DNA of 64,000 nt from Selaginella moellendorffii (GCF_000143415.4 NW_003314288.1:596939-660938), one strand, 5' to 3'. Shown: positions 22,723 through 35,417, counted from the first letter of the stretch. Notes: a model not told the origin generated them from the letters alone. Numbers and translations: made by a program.

Positions 22723-23872
22723 AAAAACTTTATACCATATACTACAAGCATTTATATTTATAGGAGAATAACCAGAATTAGGGATATTCTTTCCTTTGGA
22801 AATATTTTTACTCTCTATCTTCTATGGAATAACATATTCATCATTATTCCTTTATGTTTTAATTGTACTTCCCTAAGAGATTTTGGTAGGAAATATCTCT
22901 ATTGGAGATATCAATTGATTCTACTTCTATATAGAAAACCCACTAATATCCAACTCACCTATAAAGAGGAGTAATTCGAGTTAAACACCTTAATAGTGCA
23001 AAGCAAAACACATCTAACTCTTAAAGAAGCACAGTGACAAATGTAAGTAGCATCTAAAGATTACATTCTTCCCTTTGCAATTGATCCTTTATTATCCCAA
23101 ACAATCTCTATTACATCTCCTTTTAACAACTTGAGAAAAACAAAGAAAATTACAAATATCAAAACACAAATAGAAGGAAAAAAGTACAAAAAAAGATAAG
23201 CAAATAGGAAATTAAAAAAAAGAGCTCCTTTTGTGAATATGAGAAAACAAAACATGAAAATATGTAGCAAAAATAATAAAAAATGCATAAAATAAGCACA
23301 CACAAAGTCAAAGAATTTCTAGCATGCACTTGTATGCTAAAGACTCAATTTAATGTATTAATGAAAGAATATAAACTCACAATAAACCAAAGTCAAATTA
23401 AGAGAGAAACAGATTGGTAAGTGCAAGTTTGTAAAATGACCAGAGAAATGGTGGTTACTGAACAAGTATGGTCTCACACTCATTCTTAAAAAATGTAAGG
23501 ATTTCTAAAACTTTCTCTCTCATGGTCTCTTGTGTTTTTTAAGCTAGAGTGTGGGCTCATGCCTAGCCAAACGTCTCCAAAGAAGCTTGAGATTTCTTGG
23601 CATGCACTTGTACACCTATAGACCAGTTTTGGATGACTCTCTCTTGTAAATTTTTGTTCTTTTGTTTTGAGATTTCTAGGCATGCACTCTTATGCCTATA
23701 GACAAGTATGGGATGACTCTCTTGTAAATACACTACACTATCATATAGTCTCACGCCAAGCAATACTAAAATACGAATGTATATTCTTTATAATAATGGA
23801 AACCATATGTTTTGAGGAAAGAAAAACTTACCATGGCCATAAACAAGCCAAAACAGTGTGGGAGAGATATGT
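22723..23872. other. AT-rich stretch without a recognisable gene
   Basis: There is no convincing coding frame. A roughly 60-bp unit (GAGATTTCT-GGCATGCACT ... CCTATAGAC-AGT ... GGATGACTCT) occurs twice in tandem at about 23588-23645 and 23669-23722, with a degenerate third copy near 23316. These look like decayed non-coding repeats. Confidence 0.5.
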
Positions 23873-24150
23873 GCTTAGGATGTGCTAGAGAGGAAGGAAA
23901 AATGCCTCCTAAGATAAGTAGTGGCGAACCCTAGAGAACCCAAATAATAAAACCTAGGCTAAGAGGGGGAAAATTTGAAATGCAAGCTTGACAAAGAATT
24001 TGAAATGCAAGGGTAGTGTTATGATACTAATATCTTGTATCAGTTTTTGTTTGAATTTAGGCAGGATTATTAAATAATGTAGTACAGATATTTAATGTTG
24101 TCATATAGTTCAAGAAGAGACTCCATAAAAAGGTTTTTCAAAAAATGAGA
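23873..24150 (+). repeat. Direct repeat flanking the Sec16 palindrome (left copy)
   Basis: It starts CTTAGGATGTGCTAGAGAGG and ends near CAAAAAATGAGATAA. It matches 29735-30042 in the same orientation with small indels. Because the copies are direct while the sequence between them is inverted, they look like ends of the insertion that carries the Sec16 pieces. Confidence 0.75.
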
Positions 24151-24151
24151 T

Positions 24152-26252
24152 AACTAGAAATTTTTTTCATATTTATCGAAATTTTGTTTACAAGATTATA
24201 TAATGAGAATCATGGCTTGAAATTTATTATTGAAGACTATATGTTGCATATGTTGTAGTTTATTACTCTATTTTATTCTATTTATATTCTATGTTATATT
24301 TTACCATTTTCATTTTAAATTTTATTGTTTTATATTCCTGAATTATATTGTTTGATCCATTTTATTTATCTTTGCTTCGCTCGTGGCTCCAAAGAATCAC
24401 CCCAGCCAAAAAATATTCCTCCTTCCACGACTACTACTTCGCTACACTGCTCTACCAAAATCCACCCAGCAACAGTCACTACTACCTGTGGAGTGTGATT
24501 TACAATTCCACGTCTTGCAAGTCATCTCCAAACACTCCGGAGGAACTGGCAGCTTTGAATCCCACTGTGCTGGACTGTTGATGGTGGTGCCGATGAATTG
24601 AACTTTCCTGGTGTTGGTTTTGCTGCTGCTGCTCGACCATCACTGGCGGAGTGACTTCCAGAGCTGGAGGTGGCGGCAACGAGACGGTCAACGGTGCTGC
24701 TAGATAGTGATTCGAATAGAACATTGCTGGCAAAGAGCTGCTCGAGAGATGATCAGGCGTTGGCCCCGGATCGTTTCTCATATCCTGTACAACCGGCTGA
24801 GCGAATGCTGCTGTTGCAAGCGGTCCATTTCCGTTTGAGAATGCCGTGTCGGGGACAAAGGCCGGTGCCAAGGAAGGATCCACCGAATGGTTGCTGTTGA
24901 TATCTGGAGCAGAGGCAGCAGCGGCCGCAGGCACGAAAAATCTCGCTGGAGCCAAAGGCTTTGCGCTTGCCTTTGGCACCACGCCAAACAGTGGAGGAGA
25001 GTCCAATGATGTCTTGGATGGTGTTACGCTACCTTTGCTGAATGTATCGACATATCTGCAAAAACTTCGTGAGACTGGAGTGATGGGAATGACCAAAACG
25101 GTACCTTGATCTAACATTTTGATGTGCGCGAGCTGCGTACTGGTTACTACTTGGAGGCATTGGTGGGATTCCACTCACAACCGGTTGCAGCCTTTCCGGA
25201 GTTGGCTGTGGTCTCTCCGGCAACATGGAAATAGGAGCGCCGTTCTCCTCCACACGTGAGACGAGCCTGTTTGCCGTGGGAGGAGGAGCCAACAGAAGCT
25301 CTGGCGCTTGTGCCTCGGCTCCTTCTTCAACCCAGCGCTTCAGTGTCTCGTCGTATCTAAACTTGTTGCTGTCGCCAAGCTTTGCCTGCATCACGTACCA
25401 ACCATCAATCAGCTAGCGCTCTTTCCAAAGCTTCTACAAACCTCCTTCGAAGGTGTTTTTATGAAGCCCATCGCTCTTTGCACGAAAGAAGTAAAGACGC
25501 CTCTGTTTGGCATTCCTTTCGCTGGACTAACATCTGATGAAGGAATACAAGTCTTAATCGAAGGTACACAAGAGCAAGTCGAGTTACCTGTGCAGGCCTA
25601 AAGTCAGGCTCAGAAATGCTTCTCACTGGCATGTTGGATCTTCTTGTATTATCCTTATGGGTTCCATTGATGCCGACGAGGCAAGTGACACACTGCTTCT
25701 GCTTGCAGGACGGTTACTAATATCAAGCTTTTGGGGAAGAAGGGCCTATCATCTTGTGTAGACCAATATTGCCAAAAAACCGTTGCACAATTGACGTCGA
25801 GCCTCCCTGGATTTCTTTGCACACATCAGCTGCATGGCCCACTGTTTTCAATGTTTTCAACACCGCTTGGCAATACCTTCGAAGAGAAACCTTGTGTTAA
25901 CGAAGGATACAGTTAAAAATCACTACCAACCTTAAAGCTTCGTTTATCTTTCCAGCTTCAGCAAGCATCGATGCATAAATAAGCTTGTATGGCTGAAAAG
26001 GAAGTAAAATAAACTGGGAATTGCCGGTCACTCTTGCAAATTCGTACACTTCCATTCGCTGATGAAGAAAAGGTTAACATGTTATTGAGGACAAACACGG
26101 CTTACCTGGATAGCTTCTGGACTAGCGTACGTGCGTGGATACTTACAATGGTCGGCACCTATAAGACAAAGTCTGGCAGAGATAGCAAATATGGGCTCCA
26201 CATATCTGCAAGATAAAACTATGAGAAACATCAACGTGTGACCATGTATATA
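24152..26252 (-). repeat. Left arm of the Sec16 inverted repeat
   Basis: The reverse complement matches 27318-29546 over about 2.1 kb, including introns and the AT-rich 3' flank. One difference is a 27-nt deletion near 26170 in this copy. The unique spacer is 26253-27317. Confidence 0.9.
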
Positions 26253-26840
26253 CCTCATCTCGATGTCTCCAGAGACAATCACCAAGATGCATAATCACTC
26301 TCTCGTCCCCATTAATTCGGTTAGCTGCCATTATAGCCAGGTTTTCCTGCCATTCTTCGAGCATTCCTTCTACTGCGTCCTGCAAGTCAACATGCACTCC
26401 TTAAGCAAGAGAGTAGCTTGATAAAAGTATTTCACCTGTGTTGCACCATCTACAGCGGACGCTGGAACCGGTTGAGGTTGAAGCGCTGTTACGTTCGACG
26501 AATTAGTGTTCCCTACGAACACTCCAGCATGTTGACCAGCATAAAGAAGAGTTAGAGTCCGGAGGGTTGAAACTGACGTTGAGCCATCTCCACTATAGTG
26601 TGTAGAACTATTAAAAACCACAAGACCATCACTAACGGTCTCTACAAGACTAGGTACCTTCTCTCCCAGCTGCCGGGCCATAAGAAGAGCACATCCCCAA
26701 AGTTGCCCGTCTTGGGCAGCCCGTAAAGCCTCTTTCTGCTTTCCGGGAATCAGTGGCCTTTTCACCTCAAATGCAGTTGCCTGTCGCCAGAAAGTCTTCG
26801 TTTGTATCAACTCAAGAGAAAAAGACTGCCCAACCTGCAT
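24500..26840 (-). pseudogene. SEC16: Sec16 (COPII coat regulator) C-terminal half, left copy
   Basis: Minus-strand exons spell a plant Sec16. The central ancestral coatomer element reads KQKEALRAAQDGQLWGCALL then MARQLG (near 26740-26640) and STLRTLTLLYAGQHAGVF. Next come MLEEWQENLAIMAANR and HLGDCLWRHRDE (26380-26260), AHICYL, RTYASPEAIQ, and GNSQFILLPFQPYKLIYASM then LAEAGK (near 26030). The C-terminal conserved block is KFRYDETLKRWVEEGAEA (near 25340), followed by a Q/P/S-rich tail to 24500. Sec16 organises ER exit sites for COPII vesicles. The N-terminal half is absent and a 27-nt deletion removes part of the helix after AHICYL, so this is a captured or duplicated fragment and not a working gene. 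Confidence 0.8.
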
Positions 26841-27317
26841 TTGCTGTTCGGTTGGAGTTGTCTGTAGACAGGGAGAGCCAAAAGCCCATGACTCTACATC
26901 ACGCTCCTCCTACAAAGCCTCGGCTTCTTCCAGATGCCCTTTCCTCCTAGAGGAGCCAAAAGCTCCTCTAGTAGATGGCTATGCCACGGCTAAGGCGAGC
27001 CAAGGTAGTGCTAGCCATGGCTGAGACCTTGTGCCACCATCGCTGTGCTTGCTATGGGCCATTGGTGGTGTAACTTTGGCCCTAGCTGTATGGTTATAGA
27101 TACCACAGCCAAGGACAACATCAGGTTGCCAGTGGTTGTGGTAAGCTTGGCAAAACATTATCTTTTATGTTGAGAAAGGACCAATTCGCACATTTATTTA
27201 GTAAAAAAGAACTTAAGCGACCCACTTTAAAAATTAAGAAAGTTGGGTTCGCACATTGAAAAAATTTGTGTTGCAAAGTAAACTTATAAGGACTTTTGCA
27301 TTCGCACATGTCTTAGA
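26253..27317. other. Spacer at the axis of the Sec16 inverted repeat
   Basis: The left part (26253-26840) holds Sec16 exons present only once. Position 26841-27317 is non-coding. It contains a short palindrome (CTCCTAGAGGAG near 26944) and GCCACGGCTAAG / GCCATGGCTGAG word pairs. The word TTCGCACAT appears three times (27186, 27248, 27300), the last at the start of the right arm. No gene is visible in the second part. Confidence 0.5.
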
Positions 27318-29546
27318 TTTACATGGTCACACGTTGATGTTTCTCATAGTTTTAACTTGCAGATATGTGGAGCCCATATTTGCTATCTTGTTGCATTTTG
27401 AGCCTTTCTCCCCTTCTGCCAGACTTTGTCTTATACCATTGTAAGTATCCACGCACGTACGCTTGTCCAGAAGCTATCCAGGTAAGCCGTGTTTGTCCTA
27501 ACAACTGTTAACCTTTTCTTCATCAGCAAATGGAAGTGTACGAATTTGCAAGAGTGACCGGCAATTCCCAGTTTGTTTTACTTCCTTTTCAGCCATACAA
27601 GCTTATTTATGCGTTGATGCTTGCTGAAGCTGGAAAGATAAACGAAGCTTTAAGGTTGGTAGTGATTTTTAACTGTATGCTTCGTTAACACAAGGTTTCT
27701 CTTCGAAGGTATTGCCAAGTGATGTTGAAAACATTGAAAACAGCGGGCCATGCAGCTGATGTGTGCAAAGAAGCGGCTGTAGCCTTGGAAGAGCATCTTC
27801 GTATCCACTCTCAGGTTTGTAAGCGAACACTTGCCTTTTATACTCACTTTTCTGTTGCTCAACGTCAATTGTGCAATGGTTTTTTGGCAATATTGGTCTA
27901 CATAAGATGATAGGTCCTTTGCCCCTGAAAGCTTCCGATAATGCTGATATTAATAACCGCCCCACAACAGCTTCTAGCAGAAGCAGTGTATCACTTGCCT
28001 TGTCAGCATCAATGGAACCCATAAGTGATAATACGAGAAGACCCAACATGCCAGCGAGAAGCATTTCTGAGCCTGACTTTAGGCCTGCACAGGTAACTCG
28101 ACTTGCTCTTGTGTACCTTCGATTAAGACTTGTATTCTTTCATCAGATCGTTAGTCCAGTGAAAGGAATGCCAAACAGAGGCGTCTTTACTTCTTTCGTG
28201 CAAAGAGTGATGGGCTTCATAAAAACACCTTCGAAGAAGGTTTGTAGAAGCTTTGGAAAGAGCGCTAGCTGATTGATGGTTGGTACATGATGCAGGCAAA
28301 GCTTGGCGACAGCAACAAGTTTAGATACGACGAGACACTGAAGTGCTGGGTTGAAGAAGGAGCCGAGGCACAAGCGCCAGAGCTTCTGTTGGCTCGTCCT
28401 CCCACGGCAAACAGGCTCGTCTCGCGTGTGGAGGAGAACGGCACTCCTATTTCCATGTCGCCGGAGAGACCACAGCTAACTCCGGAAAGGCCGCAACCGG
28501 TTGTGAGTGGAATCCCACCAGTGCCTCCGAGCAGTAACCAGTACGCAGCTCACACACGTCAAAACGTTAGATCAAGGTACCGTTTTGGTCATTCCCACCA
28601 ATCTCACGAGGTTTTTGCAGATATGTCGATACATTCAACAAAGGTAGCGTAACACCATCCAAGACATCATCAGACTCTCCTTCACTGTTTGGCGTGGTGC
28701 CAAAGGCAAGCGCAAAGCCTTTGGCTCCAGCGAGATTTTTCGTGCCTGCGGCCACTGCTGCCGCTGCTTCAGATATCAACAGCAACCATTCGGTGGATCC
28801 TTCCTCAGCACCGGCCTTTGTCCCCGACACAGCATTCTCAAACGGGAATGGACCGTTTGCAGCAGCAGCATTCGCTCAGCTGGTTGTACAGGATATGAGA
28901 AACGATCCGGGGCCAATGCTTGATCATCTCTCGAGTGGCTCTTCACCAGCAATGTTCTATTCGAATCACTATCCAGCAGCACCGTCGACCGTCTCGTTGC
29001 CACCACCTCCAGCTCTGGAAGTCACTCCGCCAGTGATGGTCGAGCAGCAGCAGCAAAACCAACACCAGGAAAGTTCGATTCATTGGCACCACAATCAACA
29101 GTCCGGCACAGTGGGATTCGAAGCTGCCAGTTCCTCCAGAGTGTTTGGAGACGACTTGCAAGAGGTGGAATTGTAAATCACACTCCACAAGTAAGTAGTA
29201 GTGACTGTTGCTGGGTGGATTTTGGTAGAGCAGTGTAGCGAAGTAGTAGTCGTGGAAGGAGGAATATTTTTTGGCTGGGGTGATTCTTTGGAGCCACGAG
29301 CGAAGCAAGGAAGCAAGATAAATAAAATGGATCAAACAATATAATTCAGGAATTAAATTCTATAAAAAAATAAAAATTTAAAATGAAAATGGTAAAATAT
29401 AACATAGAATATAAATAGAATAAAATAGAGTAATAAACTACAACATATGCAACATATAGTCTTCAATAATAAATTTCAAGCCATGATTCTCATTATATAA
29501 TCTTGTAAACAAAATTTCAATAAATATGAAAAAAATTTCTTGGCAT
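27318..29546 (+). repeat. Right arm of the Sec16 inverted repeat
   Basis: It is the mirror image of 24152-26252. It keeps the 27 nt that the left arm has lost and otherwise differs by scattered substitutions and small indels. Confidence 0.9.
27345..29176 (+). pseudogene. SEC16: Sec16 C-terminal region, right copy
   Basis: Plus-strand exons start inside the helical domain (AHICYLVA, then frame-shifted FEPFSPSARLCLI near 27400). They continue with TYASPEAIQ-like sequence, a block near 27530-27650 encoding GNSQF and PYKLIYALM, MLKTLKTAGHAADVCKEAAV (near 27720), the KFRYDETLKCWVEEGAEA block (near 28320) and the Q-rich C-terminus to 29176. It lacks the coatomer-like core present on the left side and has frameshifts, so it cannot make Sec16. 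Its last exon (28694-29176) stays open for 160 codons. Confidence 0.8.
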
Positions 29547-29734
29547 ATAGGGCAGGAATGGACATAACCCGCTACATCACCTTCCATACCAGACCAGAAA
29601 AATCCCTTTTTCAATGAAGCCAGAGCAACTTTGTAAACACATCACTCATTATCACATGAATATGATATAAATATCACAATGATTTAATTATCAATTGAGT
29701 AACACTAGGAACAACAACCATGTCACCCATGCTT
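29547..29734 (-). other. Chimeric junction of family-A fragments
   Basis: Bases 29547-29628 are the reverse complement of part of the family-A integrase (compare 6546-6640). Bases 29638-29710 are the reverse complement of 17090-17160 of the non-autonomous element. Both are short and broken, showing patchwork joining at the edge of the Sec16 arm. Confidence 0.7.
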
Positions 29735-30042
29735 AGGATGTGCTAGAGAGGAAGGAAAAATGCCTCATAAAATATGATCCATAAACCAGTAGTGGCAAAC
29801 CCTAGAAATCCCAATTAATAATAATACCTAATAAAAAACCATAAGGCTAAGAGGGGGAAATTTGAAATGCAAGCTTGACAAAGAATTTGAAATGCAAGGG
29901 TAGTGTTATAATACTAATAGCTTGTATCAATTTTGTTTGAATTTAGGTAGGATTATTAAATAATGTAGTATAGATATTTAATGTTGTCATATAGTTCAAG
30001 AAGAGACTCTATAAAAAGATTTTTCAAAACATGAGATAAAAA
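29735..30042 (+). repeat. Direct repeat flanking the Sec16 palindrome (right copy)
   Basis: It matches 23873-24150 in the same orientation, from CTTAGGATGTGCTAGAGAGG to CAAAACATGAGATAA, with a short insertion near 29770. Confidence 0.75.
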
Positions 30043-30044
30043 GC

Positions 30045-32385
30045 TTAAGTTTTAGGAAAAAGTTAATCGATTCAAAGTGAAGTACCAACCTGGTTGCACA
30101 ATAGCTGAATACCTAGAACATCTCAAGAGCATCAAACAAGGTAGTAAAGAAAATATCAAAGACTATACTTGAAGATTCAAATATCATGCAAAGTGCTATA
30201 AAGATCTACTCACTGAACAAGGTAAGTATATTTGGTATGTATAGGGATTGAAGAAGATATACCAATAAATGATTGCTCTCGCATGTACGGAAGAAGATCT
30301 AAATGCCGAGACCTCTATTGACAATATTTCCAAGAAAATCAAGAACCCCGAGAAACAGTTTTGAAAATTTTTAAGAGTAGAAACAACAAGAACAAATGAC
30401 TCTTCTGATGATAAGGAAGAATACAAACTCGAAGTTATGAAGAAAGACAAGAATAAAAAATTTATCAAAATACTCAAGAAAGTTACAATCAAGAATAAAC
30501 TTAAAGAAGGAATATGGTGTATGAAATGTAAAAACAAAGGACACATCCTAACAAAGTGTAACTACTGATTCCTAAGTGTTAAATCTATGAAAAAGAAAAA
30601 TATATAGCAATGATCTGTCGATACAAAAGAGTAACTGAAGTCACACGAGTCGAGAACATACCCTTAACTCCTACACCAACTAGAAAACATTACAATCAAC
30701 CCAAACAAGAACCACAACAGTGGTAACTGAACTACCAAAATCAAGGTACATATAATCCTAACTCTAGATACCATCAACAATACAACAATGGCAACCAAGA
30801 CAATCAGTATCAACAACCATACCAACAGGCTTATCAACAGCTTTATCGAGACAACTAACAATGGAGACCACCACCCCAGAAAAACAACTATCAACAATAG
30901 TACCACAACAATCGACAATAGAGACCATCTCTGCAATAACTAAACTATCAATAGCAAAATCAACAATATGATCCACCACCCAGAGTATTTCCTCGTAACA
31001 ACTATTAATAACAACCTTAAACTCAAAAAATCCAACCCCAATACTAACAATAACAAAATCAAGAAAATCAACCTCCTCAGCAAGATCAACAACATTGAAG
31101 ACCTCCTCCAACAATAAGAAATGTCAACATTGACTAAATTGAAGATGAACACTTTGAAGATGAACTTGAGGTAAAAGCTCTAACTCGAAGCTGGAAAAAA
31201 CACTACACTCCTAAATATAACCTTGAGGAAAAGTCAAAGAACAAGAATTCCAAGACAAAGTGCAAGAAATCTCAAGGCACAAATAGCAACAAAACAAGGA
31301 GTTAGTCAACACAATTCAGCAAACCCTTCAACAACAACAACTTGAAGTTGAAAATGATTAGGAAATTGTGACTAAAACTCTGTCAAAAAAGAGGAACAAC
31401 CAAAGTCTATCACCAACATTCTTCAACAAGGTATCACACTCACCCTTCTAAAACTTTCACATGTAGTTTCATACTTGAGAAAACAACTTCTCAAGATATA
31501 TCAAGTTTCTCCACCAAAAAACTTTAGCTCAAGTCAAGAAAAAAATTAACAACTCATCCTATAAAGAAAACATCCAACCTAGTGATTATGATGAAGATGT
31601 ACCATGCATCCCAATCAGGATAAGAAAGAACAAAGTTATATAAATAATCATCAACAGTAGAGAAAATATCAACATTATCAAGTATTCAACTTACAAAGCA
31701 ATGGAACTTGGACCAATCCACTTTACACCCTTCAACATCAAGATGGCCGACGATTGAAATGTACAACCATTAGGAATCGTGCACAACATTCCTATCAAGA
31801 TTAAAGATCAAGAATTTAAGATAACTTTCATCGTACTAAAGATGGCAAAAGACCAAAGCTGCTACAAAGTACTCCTCAAATGAACTTGGCTCAAGACAAT
31901 AGACATTATCACATATTAGAGGAATAATACCATCACCCTTGGAGGACATAAAGATGCTCCACAACTATCTACCAATATTGTAAAGAAGATCATAAAGAAA
32001 TTTTAACTAACCACAATCAAACAATATGACTATAATGAAGGACTCGACAGCTATGAAGAAGCTCAAATTCTTAAGGCATACCCTAAATTAAAAATACTAA
32101 TCTAAGTCGATCTCAACCGAATCTAAAGAAAAAAAGCAATCAAGATCCTCAACTTCAAAATGAAGATTTCCAACACCAAGATTTGAAAGAAAAGACAACA
32201 CCAGCACACATGAAAAAACAATGAGAACATTCAAGCATCAAACTTGAATCAGCCTACCGAATGAATCCCAACATACAAACCAAAGTCAAGGAAGAGCTTA
32301 ACAAACTCAAAAATGTTAGCTTCATCTTCCCAATTCAAAATCAAAAATGGCTATCACCACTAGTTATTGTCCCCAAGAAAAACAG
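30045..32385 (+). pseudogene. Family-Q Gag, protease and RT start, mirror copy
   Basis: This is the mirror of about 12.7-14.86 kb. On the plus strand it reads Gag capsid, a zinc-knuckle region (WCMKCKNKGHILTKC, near 30515-30560), a Q/N/Y-rich stretch (30710-31000), a protease-like region and the beginning of RT (PVKKKNG-like motif reading VVPKKNS near 32360). Many stop codons interrupt it. It then switches to family-B sequence at about 32385, so RT, RNase H and integrase of family Q are missing here although they survive in the left copy. Confidence 0.75.
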
Positions 32386-33764
32386 CTTGTTGACTTCAAC
32401 TCCTTTGTAGTGAAGGCATGTGCAGTTGTTTTGAAGGGGGACGCCTCTTCCAATGCAATTGTGCTTCCTTTGATGTACAAGATGGTTTCCTAGTCAAGAG
32501 GAATCGGGCTATGGTTCCTAGAGATGATGTTCGTTTACAGTGGATTCTGTAAGAGTGTCCATTGCACCAAGTGCAAGACATCGAGGACGTGCGTTCTGGT
32601 AGAGATGCATTTATTTTGGCCTGGAATGAAGTCAGGTGTTGATAAGTATGTGCACAGTTGTTAGACCGGCCAGGCAGTCACAATGGATTGTGAGAAGCAT
32701 GAAGGTCTCTACCATAGTTAACCTCAACAGAAGTGGGATAGCATTTTCTATGAGTTTCATAGTAGGTGTTTCAAGGCAATGATGCTATCTGGGTTGTTGT
32801 GGATTGTGTGATGATGTGAGCTCACTTCTTCCTTGTGAAGACGAATGCTAAGGCTTTTGACCTTGCTCAGCTGTATTTCTCTATGGGTTGCCTAAGGATG
32901 TTGTAAGTGATCGGGATCCCACGTTCACTTTGGAGTTTTGGCAGACAGTGTTCCAGAAGCTTGAGACAAAGCTGAGCATGAGCATCCACAGTCAGATGGA
33001 CAAACAAAACAAGTTAATTAGGAGCTGGAAGACATGCTAAGATCGTTTGTTGGTCATCTGAAGAGGCAAGGTATTTGGGAGAAGTACCTGCCTTTGTTAG
33101 AGTTTGCCTATAACTGTGCCTTCCATTTGGCTATTGAGATGGCTCCGTTTATGGCAATGTATGGCTTTCAACCTCGGTCCCCTGTTGGTAAAAACTTGGC
33201 TTCTCTTAAGGTGCACCAGGCAAAGGAGTTGGCTGATGAGCATCGTCAGCACAAGCAGTTTCAGGTTGGAGACAAGGTTTTCCTTCGGTTGTCTGAAGCT
33301 CAATGAGCTCTTCAAGGTGGAGGTAGTTCTAAGTTGTCGCCACAGTACTGTGGGCTTTGGATTATTCTCAAACGAGTTGGAGACCTTGCCTATTGTGAAG
33401 ATTCATCCCGTCTTCTATGTAGGAAGTTGAAGGCGTGTTTGCATTCTGGTAATATCTTGGACCAGTCTGCAATCAAGATTCCAGAGATAGATGTTTGAAG
33501 GTTGGCCCTACTTGTGTGTTATAGCAACAGCTAGCGTGCACACATCGTAAGACTTGGAGAGAGTTACTTGTTCAGTGGAATGGTTATTCTCCATATGATG
33601 CTACATGGGAAGCTGAGAATGATGTTGTTTCCTAATCTTGAGTATGACTTGGATGACATTCCAGAGGAAGAGGAGAAGTAGTCGCTTGCTCCTATCCTTT
33701 CTTTCTTTTCTGACCCCGTTGATGGCTGGAGGTGTTGTGTCACGTGAGACAGTGGTTTTGTTAG
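32386..33764 (+). pseudogene. Family-B chromovirus integrase and chromodomain, degenerate
   Basis: Frames on the plus strand read FLVKRNR, LQWIL and FWPGMKSGVDKYV (integrase zinc region, near 32620), PQSDGQTKQVN (core end, 32985), then KYLPLLEFAYNC and PFMAMYGFQPRSP. Next are FQVGDKVFLRL (33260) and a chromodomain whose corrected frame reads TWRELLVQWNGYSPYDATWE near 33560. It contains several stops and frameshifts. Its first 215 bases mirror 8948-9157. Confidence 0.8.
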
Positions 33765-35180
33765 CGGGATGCTTTGCTAGCTTCTCTCTCCTTAGCTACT
33801 GTTCATCATAGTTGGAGCAGAGGGAAAAATGTCACCATATTTCGTGATGAACCAGCTGATTCTGGACCTAGGTCTCTGATCAAAGAGCCAAATACCAACT
33901 GTAAATTTGCATGTGAAGAGGTGTTCAAGCATCTCCACGGGGTTTTCATTGCATAGAATACAAAGAGTTTTGTGAACTGTGAGCCAATCACCAACAGGGA
34001 TGCTGTCCTGCACAAGAAGCCAGCTTACCTTAGCTTCCACCAGTGTCTTCCACATGTTCACAATGTACTTCCGATTCTTCAACTTCCGCATAAGCTTGGT
34101 GTCAATTTTATCCATCAAAAGCTCTCTGCCATGCTTAGACCTGTACATAAAAAAAGACACACTGAACTCATTACCTTCCCAGGATAACTGAGCCGGATCC
34201 TATATAAGATCAGATATAGGTACTCCCCAAACTAGTGTATTGCAGAGCATTCTCCCAGTTGAACCTTAGGATCCAGTTCAGTGTATTTCCCTCTCTGATG
34301 TATCGTCCTGATCCTTTTACCGAAGGCCATCCTGGGAACCGGGACCTCCTCGGGAACTCTCCATGGAAACAGTGCACCACTGTTATGGGGATAAAAAACA
34401 ATACCTTGAGGTGATGGGGTTGTTTCCATAACAAAGATGATTTGAGTCTCAGCACCATCAAGCATTATCCAATCACGAACCTCGATAACTTCAGTTTGTA
34501 AAGCAAGATGAAGGTGATCACAAGCAATGCTGCCTTAAGCTTTGATGTGGAGTTTTCATCCTGGGTTGTAATGGGTTGTCATGAGGCCATCCGATGAGCA
34601 GGGTTTTCTCCAAGCGGACGTTAAACAAATACCTGACTTGACCTTTTTCATTGTATCATAGCTTGTCCACTGCTGAGGAAGAAAAACAAGATCCCAACAA
34701 GAACTTTGCTGTAAGTGATGGCTTGCTAGCTCTTTGTAGATCCAATAAGTCTTTGATCGAAGCTCCCACATTTCTATGCCACCTAGGCCAAAAACCTCTA
34801 CCCAAGCCTGGAGCTGAACAGTCACCTATATACTGCTGATTACTGTTCTTATGCGCTACGTTGAAGAACAAGCAATCAGCTAATGCCTCTGTCAGATGGT
34901 CTGGTTCTTTCTGACTTAACCTGGGTAGGAGTGTGACTTCCATATCTTCAACATCTCTTTTGCTATTCCATCCTGGACTTTCTTTGTGTTGAGAGGAGCA
35001 ATGCCAATCGATTCCTTGTTTATAGTTACCACCTTGTCTAGGCAAGATCTTCTGCAGTTGAGCTCTGAAGAGGAGGTGCCAGCTTTGGTTTCGTGGATAT
35101 AAACCTGACACAAGCACTTTGAAGAGAAGAGCTTTGGATTGAATTCCTGGGTGTGGCACATTCCGAATAACTGAATTCCA
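33765..35180 (-). pseudogene. LINE (non-LTR) retrotransposon 3' part with zf-RVT domain
   Basis: Minus-strand frames encode the C-terminus of a plant L1-type ORF2. The visible parts are GLGGIEMWELRSK (34780) and a reverse-transcriptase zinc-binding domain, LVQDSIPVGDWLTVHKTLCI and CNENPVEMLEHLFTC (33990-33890, pattern CxxC...HxxxC). The N-terminal endonuclease and RT are missing and there are frameshifts. No poly-A tail or target duplication is evident. It lies against family-B sequence at 33764. Confidence 0.7.
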
Positions 35181-35184
35181 CTCT

Positions 35185-35417
35185 ACTTTTGCCCAGACTT
35201 TGCACCCGCTGGAGTTTCTAAAGTTTCTACATATGTCGTTGGTGATCAAGTGTTGGTGAGTTATTGGGTGTTGCGGATCCAAGGTTTTTGCTGTGTAGGT
35301 CCTTATCACATCGTCCAACAAGTTGGTCCACAAATCTATGTGGTGACACTCAATGCACAATGTCAAGAGAAGATCCATGTGAAGCAGTTAGCTCGATATT
35401 GTGTGTGAACGGATTGA
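35185..35417 (+). pseudogene. Ty3/gypsy integrase C-terminal fragment
   Basis: One plus-strand frame reads GPYHIVQQVGPQIYVVTLNA, then KIHVKQLARY. This is the GPY/F module and the last strand of a gypsy integrase, closely resembling GPYRVLRQIGPQVYEV of the element at 42368-43813. Only about 60 codons remain. Confidence 0.7.
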
